Under the pieces are notes generated by a model. The model was given only the letters and a program-made list of their open reading frames with translations. It was not told the DNA's origin and made no database searches. A DNA stretch of 64,000 nt, taken from NCBI GenBank assembly GCA_016182975.1, contig JACPFJ010000023.1, positions 1 through 64,000 on the forward strand, given 5' to 3'. The stretch is from Deltaproteobacteria bacterium (lineage in GTDB: Bacteria > Desulfobacterota > Desulfuromonadia > Geobacterales > Pseudopelobacteraceae). Shown in pieces: positions 50,939 to 59,160 of the stretch; positions within the stretch are counted from its first letter, which is position 1, and each line of letters begins with the position of its first letter. A program made the position numbers and the translations under genes.

Positions 50939-52774
50939 ATGAATGCAGGACAGATGAGCATGATGATGCAAACGCCGGCCGGCGCGGGCTTGACCGTTGC
51001 TGCGTCGGCATCATCTCCGGTACAGACGGTACCGGGGGGCGAACAGGGCGCTGGTGTTTTTGCCGGGGTATTAGGCGGCATGATGGCGCAGGTACCTGCC
51101 CAGCCGGTTGACATGGCTGGGGCTGTGTCGGTGGAAAATCAGACAAAGCCGGAGACAGCCGCCGAGGTCTTATTTACAGTATTGTCGGATATGAAGGCGG
51201 GGACCATTTTGACGTTTGAAATGCCGGCTGTACAGGCGTTGGAAATGGTATCCGCCGGTGTTGAACCTGCCGAACAGCCTGAAGAAGATGGCGAGCTGAA
51301 ACAACCGGAAGCTCTGATGCCACAGGAAGTGGCCTTGAGTGCGGCAGGGGCGCAGGTTGCCCTTACGCCTCAGATGAACGGCAGAATGCCGGAATCGGAT
51401 CAGAAGGTCAAGGTACAGGGTGATGAGGCAGGAGTGAAAGCGTCAACCTTGAATACGGCCGCTACTGCCAATGGTATCCAAAGGCCGATTCCGGAAGCAT
51501 GCTGCACACCTGAAGTGGAAAAAGCGGTGTCAGCGCCGGTAGCGGCCGAAACCCCGGCAGTGCCGGCAGATGTGGAACGGCTGGCAGCAGTAACTGCATC
51601 AAGAGCAACAGCAGCACCACCACGAGAAACGGCTTTAACAGCTGCGGCACAGAATGTCCCGCGGTCAAACCAGGGTATTGAAACCGATGAGGTCCCAGCC
51701 GAACGAAAAGCGGAACCCGCAGTGCCGAAGATTGCGATGCAGCAGTTCATGGAAGCCTATTCCCGACCTGGCGTTACCGTATCGAATGCACCGGCGGCGA
51801 CACAAGTCGAGATTCAGCATGGACAACGTGTTGACGTTATTCGTTCCGTGCAGGCGGACGCAGCAGAGAACAACATCGCTGAGGTATTGCTATCCTCCGC
51901 GCAGGGACAGGGGGCGCAGAAGCCGACTCCCATGCCGCTATTGGCGGTAATGCCGGAAGAGCCGCAAGCGGAATCCCCGGCAACGCCTGTACTGCGGGCC
52001 GTTGAAACGGGCGCTATTCCGGCTCGCGCCGTGGTCAGGGTGGCTGATGATCTTCCAGTGCCTAAGGAAGAACGGCTCCAACAGCAAGCGACAACAGCAT
52101 CTGTTGCAAAAACGGCATCCATGGCGGAAAACGTGTTATCAGGTGCAGTTAAGGCGGCCTCTTCCGCGACTGCGGGCGGGGAGTCCCATGGCGGCGACAG
52201 GCCCATGTCCGATCAAGTGCTAAATGGTCAGCCAACCCAAGTTTTACAGCAGCATGTAAAAACAGAAAATGCCGTGGCACCCGGCAGTTCTGCTGCACCG
52301 CTTCAAGACGTTACGACTCGATCTGCTGTTTCCGAACATGTAGCAAGACAGGTCGGAGAGCATCTTGCCAACCGAGACATCAAGGCAGGCAGCGAGCAGA
52401 TAGTCATCAGGCTCTCTCCGGAACATCTCGGCGACCTCACGCTGAACATGAGGATGGAGAACCAGCGGCTCAGCGTTGAAATCTTGACGGATAACCGCAT
52501 GGTGCGGGATGCCCTTCTTCAGAATTCCGACACACTCAAGGATTCGTTGGCCAAGCAGAATATCAAGATGGATTCGTTTGACGTGTCAACAGGCGGCAAC
52601 AACGGTGGGTCTGCGGGGCGCGATCAGGGTGACTGGCGCGAACTGGCCAGGCAACGTCAAAACAATGCCTGGATGCCTGCCGGTGGCTACCGTCTGCCGG
52701 ACAGGGCCGCAATCTCCACTCCTCCGGCCTATCTGGCAAAATCGACTCACAAGATGGTAGATCTCCACTTTTGA
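50939..52774 (+). CDS. fliK: Flagellar hook-length control protein FliK
   Basis: 611 aa. The first 450 residues are low-complexity Ala/Pro/Glu/Thr sequence, acting as the variable ruler. The C-terminal Flg_hook domain is clear: SEQIVIRLSPEHLGDLTLNM and VEILTDNRMVRDALLQNSDTL. FliK measures hook length and triggers the FlhB switch in export specificity. GAGAGGAGG precedes the ATG. It is followed by flgD, whose product scaffolds the hook. A paralogue with different architecture is at 27808. Confidence 0.93.
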   Translation: MNAGQMSMMMQTPAGAGLTVAASASSPVQTVPGGEQGAGVFAGVLGGMMAQVPAQPVDMAGAVSVENQTKPETAAEVLFTVLSDMKAGTILTFEMPAVQALEMVSAGVEPAEQPEEDGELKQPEALMPQEVALSAAGAQVALTPQMNGRMPESDQKVKVQGDEAGVKASTLNTAATANGIQRPIPEACCTPEVEKAVSAPVAAETPAVPADVERLAAVTASRATAAPPRETALTAAAQNVPRSNQGIETDEVPAERKAEPAVPKIAMQQFMEAYSRPGVTVSNAPAATQVEIQHGQRVDVIRSVQADAAENNIAEVLLSSAQGQGAQKPTPMPLLAVMPEEPQAESPATPVLRAVETGAIPARAVVRVADDLPVPKEERLQQQATTASVAKTASMAENVLSGAVKAASSATAGGESHGGDRPMSDQVLNGQPTQVLQQHVKTENAVAPGSSAAPLQDVTTRSAVSEHVARQVGEHLANRDIKAGSEQIVIRLSPEHLGDLTLNMRMENQRLSVEILTDNRMVRDALLQNSDTLKDSLAKQNIKMDSFDVSTGGNNGGSAGRDQGDWRELARQRQNNAWMPAGGYRLPDRAAISTPPAYLAKSTHKMVDLHF

Positions 52775-52791
52775 AAGCGAGGTGATTTTAA

Positions 52792-53454
52792 GTGGTAAAC
52801 GCAGTAGGTTCAACAACCGATACAACCGCGGCGGCCGCTGCAATGAAAAAGTCCGCCGGCATGAACAAGGATGATTTCCTGAAACTGTTTGTTGCCCAAC
52901 TGCAAAACCAGGACCCCCTGGCGCCGCAGGACCCGACCGAGTTTCTCGGTCAGCTTGCCCAGCTTACCCAGGTGGAGCAGGCCTACAACACCACTACCGC
53001 ACTGCAGAATCTGCTGACGGCACAGAACAATTCCTCGGCCATGAACTCGGTCTCGTTCATCGGAGGAACCATCAAGGCAAATGGCAACACTGCCGCTTTT
53101 GATGGCAGCGCGCCGGCTTCATTGCAGTTCAGCATGCCAGTGCCGACCTCTTCGGCAACGGTCACAATCTCCGATACCAGCGGAAGAGTGGTCAGGACAG
53201 CCACACTTGGCCCATCGGCGGCGGGCGACGGCACCTTTGCCTGGGATGGCCGCGACAACAGCGGCGCACTCCTCCCGACCGGGGCATACAGCTTCAACGT
53301 CAATGGGACCTCAGCCAGCGGAGCCGGAGTGGCCGCGACAACCTATACCACCGGGCGTGTTGACGGGGTAACATTCAACAACGGTTCGCCGCTGTTGACC
53401 ATAGGGGCCGCTTCCGTGGCGCTGTCGGACGTCGTCAGTGTGAAGGGGGTGTAA
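52792..53454 (+). CDS. flgD: Flagellar hook-assembly scaffold FlgD
   Basis: 220 aa, GTG start. The N-terminal FlgD motif NKDDFLKLFVAQLQNQDPL, followed by PQDPTEFLGQLAQLTQVEQ, is diagnostic. The middle region has the FLIG/tudor-like part, and a FlgD Ig-like domain follows (WDGRDNSGALLPTGAYSFNV). FlgD caps the growing hook during assembly and is then replaced by junction proteins. It lies between fliK and a TIGR02530-type gene. Confidence 0.94.
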   Translation: MVNAVGSTTDTTAAAAAMKKSAGMNKDDFLKLFVAQLQNQDPLAPQDPTEFLGQLAQLTQVEQAYNTTTALQNLLTAQNNSSAMNSVSFIGGTIKANGNTAAFDGSAPASLQFSMPVPTSSATVTISDTSGRVVRTATLGPSAAGDGTFAWDGRDNSGALLPTGAYSFNVNGTSASGAGVAATTYTTGRVDGVTFNNGSPLLTIGAASVALSDVVSVKGV

Positions 53455-53460
53455 TCGAAA

Positions 53461-53850
53461 ATGGTAGATCAGGTCTTTTTTCCAAATCCAGTCCAGCCGG
53501 TCAGGACGAATCGGCCTCAACCCCAGAAACCGGCCAATACCGGGCAGACGTCCGGCCCGTCGTTCGCCACGGTGCTGGACACGAAGCTTCCGGCGCAGGG
53601 GGTGAAATTCTCGCAGCATGCCCAGGATCGCCTCAAGGCCCGCAACATCACCCTCTCCGCCAACGACCTCGCCAAACTGGAAGGGGCGGTCAACAGTGTC
53701 GCCCAAAAAGGGGGCAAGGAATCGCTGGTCATGATGGGGGACGCGGCGCTGGTGGTCAGCATCAGGAACCGCACCGTCGTCACCGCTCTGGACAAGGCGC
53801 AGATGCAGGGCAACGTATTCACCAACATCGATTCAGCGGTAATCATTTAA
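53461..53850 (+). CDS. Flagellar operon protein, TIGR02530 type
   Basis: 129 aa, soluble. The segment VKFSQHAQDRLKARNITLS, followed by SLVMMGDAALVVSIRNRTVVTAL, matches the small protein commonly encoded between flgD and flgE in Firmicutes and deltaproteobacteria (TIGR02530). Its role is not well established; it has been suggested to help hook assembly. Spacing to flgD is 6 nt. It is likely co-translated. Confidence 0.88.
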   Translation: MVDQVFFPNPVQPVRTNRPQPQKPANTGQTSGPSFATVLDTKLPAQGVKFSQHAQDRLKARNITLSANDLAKLEGAVNSVAQKGGKESLVMMGDAALVVSIRNRTVVTALDKAQMQGNVFTNIDSAVII

Positions 53851-53899
53851 TCCGGAAACAGAAACTTATGCAGGGCTGGCCCTCCTTGAGGAAGCCCAT

Positions 53900-53925
53900 G
53901 AAGCGCCGACCGATTGACGCGCTTC
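53900..53925 (+). promoter_or_regulatory. Stem-loop before flgE
   Basis: GAAGCGC and GCGCTTC form a 7-bp stem with a 12-nt loop between the TIGR02530-type gene and flgE. An A-rich tract and GGAGG follow. It could reduce read-through or protect the mRNA; there is no T run. Confidence 0.35.
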
Positions 53926-53956
53926 AACAAAAACTCAAAAAATTGGAGGCAATACC

Positions 53957-54847
53957 ATGAGTATCACATCAGCAATGTTTACCGGCGTCAGCGGCCTGCT
54001 GTCCAATGCAGAGGGGATCAACGTCATCGGCAACAACCTCTCCAACGTCAACACCATAGGCTTCAAGGGGAGCCGCATGCTGTTTTCCGACATGTTGTCA
54101 ACCAGCATCGGCAACGGCTCCCAGATCGGCCGCGGCACCCAGATCCAGAAAGCGGACAACATCTTCAGCCAGGGGTCGTTCGAGAACACGGAGAGCGTGA
54201 CCGACCTCGCCATTCAGGGGAACAGCTTTTTCGCCTTGGGCAAGCCTGAAGGCAATGCACAGGTTGCCGCGCAGAGCTCCGCCTTCCTGTCGCGGGCAGG
54301 CACCTTCAGGGTTGACGGCAGCTTTCACCTGGTTAACCCGGAAGGCTATCAGGTCCTAGATACCGCCGGAAATCCAATTCTATTCCAAAATTCTGCCACT
54401 ATGGATCAGGCCGGCGATTTTGCCAAGGTAACAACGATCGAAAGCAGCGGCCAGATCACCTATGTCGACGTGTTGGGAGACACGTACTACTATGCCGGTA
54501 GCGGTGTTGCCGGTGTCGCTACTTCCGGCGGGGTGCCTGCTCCAGCTGACGGAAACAGGATCGCCGTGATCAACCCTCCCAACGCCGGTGCACTTGACAA
54601 GATCGGCGGGTCCCTGTTCCAGAATGCGGCCGGCTCGGGTATTCCGGCGGCGGCCTTTACCTCTGTCTCCAACACCGCTAACGGGACGACGGAGAAGATG
54701 TTCTCCAACTCCCTGGAGCAGAGCAACGTGGACATGGCGTCGCAGTTCGTCAAGATGATCCAGACCCAGCGCGCCTATTCCGCCAACTCCAAGACCATCA
54801 CCGCGGCGGACCAGATGACCCAGGAGCTGCTGAACCTCGTGCGCTGA
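53957..54847 (+). CDS. flgE: Flagellar hook-family protein FlgE (short)
   Basis: 296 aa. N-terminal rod/hook motif NVIGNNLSNVNTIGFKGSR and C-terminal helix SNVDMASQFVKMIQTQRAYSANSKTI are those of FlgE/F/G. The position after flgD and the TIGR02530 gene indicates the hook protein FlgE. It is shorter than typical hook proteins (often about 400 aa or more), with the outer D2-type domain largely missing. FlgF or FlgG is the alternative assignment. RBS: TTGGAGG. Confidence 0.82.
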   Translation: MSITSAMFTGVSGLLSNAEGINVIGNNLSNVNTIGFKGSRMLFSDMLSTSIGNGSQIGRGTQIQKADNIFSQGSFENTESVTDLAIQGNSFFALGKPEGNAQVAAQSSAFLSRAGTFRVDGSFHLVNPEGYQVLDTAGNPILFQNSATMDQAGDFAKVTTIESSGQITYVDVLGDTYYYAGSGVAGVATSGGVPAPADGNRIAVINPPNAGALDKIGGSLFQNAAGSGIPAAAFTSVSNTANGTTEKMFSNSLEQSNVDMASQFVKMIQTQRAYSANSKTITAADQMTQELLNLVR

Positions 54848-54942
54848 TCCACACGTAATCGGGTAGACGGTGCGGAGGCGTGTCTCTCGTTATGCGGGGC
54901 ACGTCTCCGTATCCGTTTAAATCGTTGCATAACCAGTGATTT

Positions 54943-54960
54943 TGGTTTAAATTTTGCAAT
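54943..54960 (+). promoter_or_regulatory. Candidate sigma-54 promoter before fliL
   Basis: TTTGG, ten bases, then GC within TTTTGCAA. The -12 element is good and the spacing exact, while the -24 box (TTGGTTTA) is partial. It lies in a 160-nt gap after flgE, about 50 nt before fliL, so the fliL-flhB genes may have their own start. Confidence 0.4.
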
Positions 54961-55007
54961 AAACATCAATTCATTGAATTCATTATCCATCAGCGGAGGG
55001 AAACGTC

Positions 55008-55547
55008 ATGGCCAAGGACGATCAGTCAGCCGCCGAAACCGAAGACGGGGGCGGCAAGAAGAAAAAGCTTATCATAATCGGTGCCGGCGTGGTCGTGGCC
55101 GTTATTCTGGGCGTTGTGGTCTTCATGATGATGGGCAAGGGCGACAAGAAGGAAAAGGCGAAGGAGGAGGCCAAGACCGAGACCAAGGCCGAAGGGGGCG
55201 GCGGTCATGGTGGCGCCGGGGGCGGCAAGGAAGGCGTCGGCGGTGCCGCCAACATCTATCCCCTGGAACCGTTCATAGTCAACATCTACGACGGACAGGA
55301 GCTGCGCTACCTGAAGGTCAAGGTGGAACTGGAGATGGCCGGCCCGGCGATAAAAGGGGAGCTGGATGCCCGCATGGCGCCGATTCGTGACGCCATACTG
55401 GTACTGCTCAGCACCAAGACCATGCAGGACATCCAGGACATCCAGGGCAAGACCCAACTCAAGGAAGAAATCCTGGGGGCTGTCAACAAACAGCTGCCAC
55501 CGGGCAAGGTCGTCAAGGTCTATTTTACCGATTTCGTTGTCCAGTAG
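55008..55547 (+). CDS. fliL: Flagellar stator-associated protein FliL
   Basis: 179 aa with one membrane helix at about 21-43 (LIIIGAGVVVAVILGVVVFM), preceded by lysines. A Lys/Gly/Glu-rich linker is followed by the periplasmic FliL domain with YPLEPFIVNIYDGQELRYLK and the terminal KQLPPGKVVKVYFTDFVVQ. FliL forms rings around stator units and aids torque. Its gene heads the fliLMNOPQR set. Confidence 0.95.
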   Translation: MAKDDQSAAETEDGGGKKKKLIIIGAGVVVAVILGVVVFMMMGKGDKKEKAKEEAKTETKAEGGGGHGGAGGGKEGVGGAANIYPLEPFIVNIYDGQELRYLKVKVELEMAGPAIKGELDARMAPIRDAILVLLSTKTMQDIQDIQGKTQLKEEILGAVNKQLPPGKVVKVYFTDFVVQ

Positions 55548-55564
55548 GGAGTATCCCGGCCGAT

Positions 55565-56551
55565 ATGGAAAAGATCCTCACCAAAGCAGAGATAGAGGCG
55601 CTTCTCAACGCCGTTTTCGACGGACGGATAGAGCCGGAGAAGGAACTGGCCAAAACCGAGGGGAGTGCAGTTGCCTACGATCTTTTCAACTCCGAGGCCC
55701 ACAAGGGACTGGTTCCCAACCTGGACATCATCTACGACAGCTTCATCCGCTACAACCGCGTCAACCTGTCCAACCGGTTGCGCAAGGTGGTGGAGATCAA
55801 GAAGGTCGGAGCGCGCTCCTACAAGTTCGATGACTTCCTGCAAACCCTGCCGTCACCGGTCTGCATGGCCATCTTCAAGATCGATCCGCTCAAGGGCGCA
55901 GCCCTTCTCTCCTTTGACAGCAGCCTGGTGCTGACGCTGGTGGACAGCCTCCTGGGTGGCTCCGGTTCGGCCAAGGTCTCCATGGCCAACCGTTTGTTTA
56001 CCAGCATCGAACTGCGCCTGATGGAGAAGATTGTCAAGGACATCCTCCAGGACCTGGAAAGGGCCTGGGCGCCGCTTTATGCCACCCGTATGAACCTGTT
56101 GCGCATGGAGATGAACCCCCGCCTGGTCAATATCGTCCCTCCCGAGTACCAGATCGTGACCATGTCCCTCAAGATTCAGATCGAGGAGATGTCCGGCAAC
56201 ATGGTCTTTGCCGTTCCGTACATGACCATCGATCCGATACGGGACAAACTCAAGACGGGGATGCAGTTCGACCTGATGGCCATCGACCCGCAATGGTCCT
56301 TCCGTCTGTCATCGGAGATCCTGGAAGCGCCGCTTCAGCTTGCCGTGGAGATGGGTAACTCCGGCATAACCCTGCGTGAACTGTTGGAGCTGGCGCCGGG
56401 TGACACCATCATGCTCGACAAACCCTGTTCCAGTGATCTGTTGATCAAGGTGGAGGGGGTTCCGAAATATTATGGCGTTCCGGGCATACGCCACGGTAAC
56501 AAGGCCGTACAGGTCAGCAAGATATTCGGTAAAGGGGGCGCCAGTGATTGA
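55565..56551 (+). CDS. fliM: Flagellar motor switch protein FliM
   Basis: 328 aa. The N terminus begins MEKILTKAEIEALLNAVFDG, the segment that binds CheY-phosphate (the LTxxEIDALLxA type). The CheC-like middle domain has the LLGGSGSAK motif. The C-terminal SpoA domain (ITLRELLELAPGDTIMLDKP) binds FliN. FliM reverses the rotor on signalling. The end overlaps fliN by 8 nt. Confidence 0.97.
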   Translation: MEKILTKAEIEALLNAVFDGRIEPEKELAKTEGSAVAYDLFNSEAHKGLVPNLDIIYDSFIRYNRVNLSNRLRKVVEIKKVGARSYKFDDFLQTLPSPVCMAIFKIDPLKGAALLSFDSSLVLTLVDSLLGGSGSAKVSMANRLFTSIELRLMEKIVKDILQDLERAWAPLYATRMNLLRMEMNPRLVNIVPPEYQIVTMSLKIQIEEMSGNMVFAVPYMTIDPIRDKLKTGMQFDLMAIDPQWSFRLSSEILEAPLQLAVEMGNSGITLRELLELAPGDTIMLDKPCSSDLLIKVEGVPKYYGVPGIRHGNKAVQVSKIFGKGGASD

Positions 56552-56843
56552 CAAGCCTGAATTGAACGAGACGGAACAGGACAGGAAGAACCTCGACTTC
56601 ATCCTTGACATTCCCCTGCAGGTGACTGTGGAGTTGGGTAGGGCCAAGCTGCTGGTCAAGGATATCCTCCAGCTCAATCAGGGCGCTGTTGTCGAGTTGA
56701 CCAAACTGGCCGGAGAGCCTCTTGACATCTTTGTCAACTCCAAGCTGGTGGCACGCGGCGAAGCGGTTGTGGTGAACGAGAAGTTCGGCGTGCGCCTGGT
56801 GGATATCGTCAGCCCCAATGAAAGGGTGGAGAAGATCCTGTGA
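56544..56843 (+). CDS. fliN: Flagellar motor switch protein FliN
   Basis: 99 aa from a GTG that overlaps the fliM stop and follows GGGGG; the frame upstream is open but lies in fliM. The SpoA domain is complete: DIPLQVTVELGRAKLLVKDIL, then GEPLDIFVNSKLVARGEAVV and FGVRLVDIV. FliN tetramers form the lower part of the C ring and receive FliH-FliI. The stop overlaps fliO (GTGA). Confidence 0.95.
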   Translation: MIDKPELNETEQDRKNLDFILDIPLQVTVELGRAKLLVKDILQLNQGAVVELTKLAGEPLDIFVNSKLVARGEAVVVNEKFGVRLVDIVSPNERVEKIL

Positions 56844-57265
56844 AGGGGGCCGTAGCGACCCTGCTCCTCTGCCTCCCCACACTCGCCCGCGCCGAAGGAA
56901 CTACCAGCCAGGGATTCAGCTTCCTTACCAGCTTTCTCCAGATGATCGCCGCCCTGACCATAGTGGTCGGGCTCATCCTGCTGACACGGCATTTTTCCAG
57001 CAAGCTTTTCGGCGGGACGCCCACGGCCCGATTCGCCTCGAAGCACATCCGTCTTGTGGAGACCCGCTATATTGCGCCCAAGAAGGCGCTGATCCTGATT
57101 GAGGTGGCTGGAGAGTACCTGTTGCTCTCCAGCACGGAAGACGGCCTCACCCTCATCAAACAGGTGAACGTGCTTGAAGAGATCGAGGTGCTTGAAGACG
57201 CCGGCCTGGTTCGCGGGCGCTTGTTTGGCCTGTTTCGCAGGGATGCGGACGGGCGGAAAGGTTGA
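56840..57265 (+). CDS. fliO: Flagellar export gate assembly protein FliO
   Basis: 141 aa, GTG start overlapping fliN. A cleavable or anchor hydrophobic N terminus is followed by a membrane helix at about 35-50 (FLQMIAALTIVVGLILL). The cytosolic FliO part has IRLVETRYIAPKKALILIEV. FliO stabilises FliP during assembly of the gate. Sequence conservation in this family is low; the position between fliN and fliP supports the call. Confidence 0.9.
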   Translation: MKGAVATLLLCLPTLARAEGTTSQGFSFLTSFLQMIAALTIVVGLILLTRHFSSKLFGGTPTARFASKHIRLVETRYIAPKKALILIEVAGEYLLLSSTEDGLTLIKQVNVLEEIEVLEDAGLVRGRLFGLFRRDADGRKG

Positions 57266-57266
57266 C

Positions 57267-58037
57267 ATGCGGTTTGTTGTTCGTTACAGATGGGTGCTGT
57301 TTGCGGTTTTACCCCTGCTGCTGGTGCTGCTGGCGGCGTTTCCGGCCCAGGCCGAGCCGTTGCCGTTGCCATCGCTGAATATCGGCGTAGGGACCGCCTC
57401 AAAGCCGGGAGATGTGGCGGTTACCGTTCAGATATTCCTGCTGCTGACCATCCTTTCGCTGGCGCCCGGCCTGTTGATCATGACCACCTCATTCACCCGC
57501 ATCGTGGTGGTGCTTTCCTTTCTGCGCACCGCCATGGGCACACAGCAGGCGCCATCCAACCAGATCATTCTGGCGCTTGCCATGTTTCTGACCTTTTTCA
57601 TCATGAACCCGGTCTGGCAGCAGATCAGCAAGGAGGCCTACCAACCATGGAAGGCCCAGCAGATCACCCAGGAACTGGCCGTGGAACTAGCCCTCAAGCC
57701 GGTGCGCAAGTTCATGCTCTCCCAGACCAGGGAAAAGGACCTGGCGTTGTTCGTCACCCTTTCCAAACTGCCACGTCCCAAAAACGCCGACGACATTCCC
57801 ACCCTGACCCTCATCCCGGCCTTCATGATCTCGGAGCTGCGCACCGCCTTTCAGATCGGGTTTCTGATCTACATCCCTTTCATCGTGGTCGACATGGTGG
57901 TGGCCTCGGTGCTGATGTCCATGGGGATGATGATGCTGCCGCCGGTAATGATCTCGCTGCCGTTCAAGATCCTGCTGTTCGTGCTGGTGGACGGCTGGGA
58001 GTTGGTGATCGGTTCGCTGGTGAAGAGCTTCGGCTAG
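57267..58037 (+). CDS. fliP: Flagellar export gate protein FliP
   Basis: 256 aa from the ATG just after the fliO stop; the upstream open frame is a shadow in fliO. A cleaved signal peptide is followed by four helices. The FliP signatures MTTSFTRIVVVLSFLRTAMG and TLIPAFMISELRTAFQIGF are present. FliP pentamers form the core of the export pore with FliQ and FliR. Confidence 0.97.
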   Translation: MRFVVRYRWVLFAVLPLLLVLLAAFPAQAEPLPLPSLNIGVGTASKPGDVAVTVQIFLLLTILSLAPGLLIMTTSFTRIVVVLSFLRTAMGTQQAPSNQIILALAMFLTFFIMNPVWQQISKEAYQPWKAQQITQELAVELALKPVRKFMLSQTREKDLALFVTLSKLPRPKNADDIPTLTLIPAFMISELRTAFQIGFLIYIPFIVVDMVVASVLMSMGMMMLPPVMISLPFKILLFVLVDGWELVIGSLVKSFG

Positions 58038-58056
58038 TGGAATTAGGAGAAAGTGT

Positions 58057-58326
58057 ATGACCCCTGAACTTGTCGTACAACTAGCCCGGCGCAGCTTCGA
58101 GGCGACGCTGCTCCTGTCGGCCCCGCTGCTGATATTCAGCCTGGTGGTGGGTCTGCTCATCAGCGTGTTCCAGGCGGTGACATCCATCAACGAAGCCACC
58201 CTGGCCTTTGCCCCCAAGATCATTGCCGTAATGGTCGCCATGATCATCTTTTTTCCCTGGATGATGACCTATATGAGCGATTTTACTCGCGAAATATACT
58301 CATTCATTGCCACCATGAGACGATAG
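58057..58326 (+). CDS. fliQ: Flagellar export gate protein FliQ
   Basis: 89 aa with two membrane helices. VGLLISVFQAVTSINEATLAF is the highly conserved FliQ segment. AGGAGAAAGT precedes its ATG. It packs around the FliP-FliR core of the export gate. It is typical of the family in size. Confidence 0.97.
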   Translation: MTPELVVQLARRSFEATLLLSAPLLIFSLVVGLLISVFQAVTSINEATLAFAPKIIAVMVAMIIFFPWMMTYMSDFTREIYSFIATMRR

Positions 58327-58362
58327 CCGATGCGGCTTTCCAAGCGCACAGGACGCTAGCCG

Positions 58363-59157
58363 ATGTTCCCCCTGCTCCCCTTTCCCTCTCCGCGGGAAGT
58401 GATCATCTTTGCCCTGGTGCTCTCCCGCGTGGCGGGCATTTTCGCCGCGCTGCCGGTTTTCGGCGGCCGGAGCCTGCCGCTGCGGATCAAGATGCTTGCC
58501 ATAGCGATGATCACGCTGGTCAGTTTTCCCGCCCTCAGCATCACCCCGCCCCCCATGCCGACCGATGTCTTCTCCCTGGGGGTGCTGCTCCTGCGCGAGG
58601 CGGCGGTCGGCCTGACCCTGGCATTCATCACCCAGATCATCTTCGCGGCGGTTGAATTCAGCGGCCAGATCATCGGCATGCAGATGGGCTTCACCATCTC
58701 CCAGATCATTGATCCGACCCATGGAAACCAGACCCAGATCATGTCAGTGCTGCAGACACTCTTGGCCACGCTGCTGTTTCTCTCCATGAACATCCATCAC
58801 CTCTTCATCCGCACCATCGTGGACAGCTTCAGCATTATCCCTATCGGCGGCATGCACCTGAGCGGCGAAATCATCACCTTCCTCGTCAAGCGGACCATGG
58901 ACATCTTCGTCATCGGCGTCAGGCTGGCGGCTCCGGTGATGGTGTCGCTCCTGCTGGCCAGCGTGGCCCTGGGGATCATGGCGCGGGCCTTTCCCCAGAT
59001 GAACATCTTCATGATCAGCCTGCCGCTCAACATCGGCATCGGGTTTATCGTGCTGGGTATGACCCTGCTGGTATTCTTTCATGTCCTGGAGGTTTCGTTC
59101 GGGCAGGTCAAGGGGCAGATCGACACCCTCTTCGGGTTGCTGGCAAAGGGGGGATGA
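58363..59157 (+). CDS. fliR: Flagellar export gate protein FliR
   Basis: 264 aa with six membrane helices. LVLSRVAGIFAALPVFGGRSLP and FSGQIIGMQMGFTISQIIDP are the FliR signatures. FliR completes the FliP5-FliQ4-FliR1 export gate. Its stop is followed, in the same frame, by the flhB reading frame, whose likely first codon is CTG four nucleotides further. Confidence 0.97.
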   Translation: MFPLLPFPSPREVIIFALVLSRVAGIFAALPVFGGRSLPLRIKMLAIAMITLVSFPALSITPPPMPTDVFSLGVLLLREAAVGLTLAFITQIIFAAVEFSGQIIGMQMGFTISQIIDPTHGNQTQIMSVLQTLLATLLFLSMNIHHLFIRTIVDSFSIIPIGGMHLSGEIITFLVKRTMDIFVIGVRLAAPVMVSLLLASVALGIMARAFPQMNIFMISLPLNIGIGFIVLGMTLLVFFHVLEVSFGQVKGQIDTLFGLLAKGG

Positions 59158-59160
59158 TCT

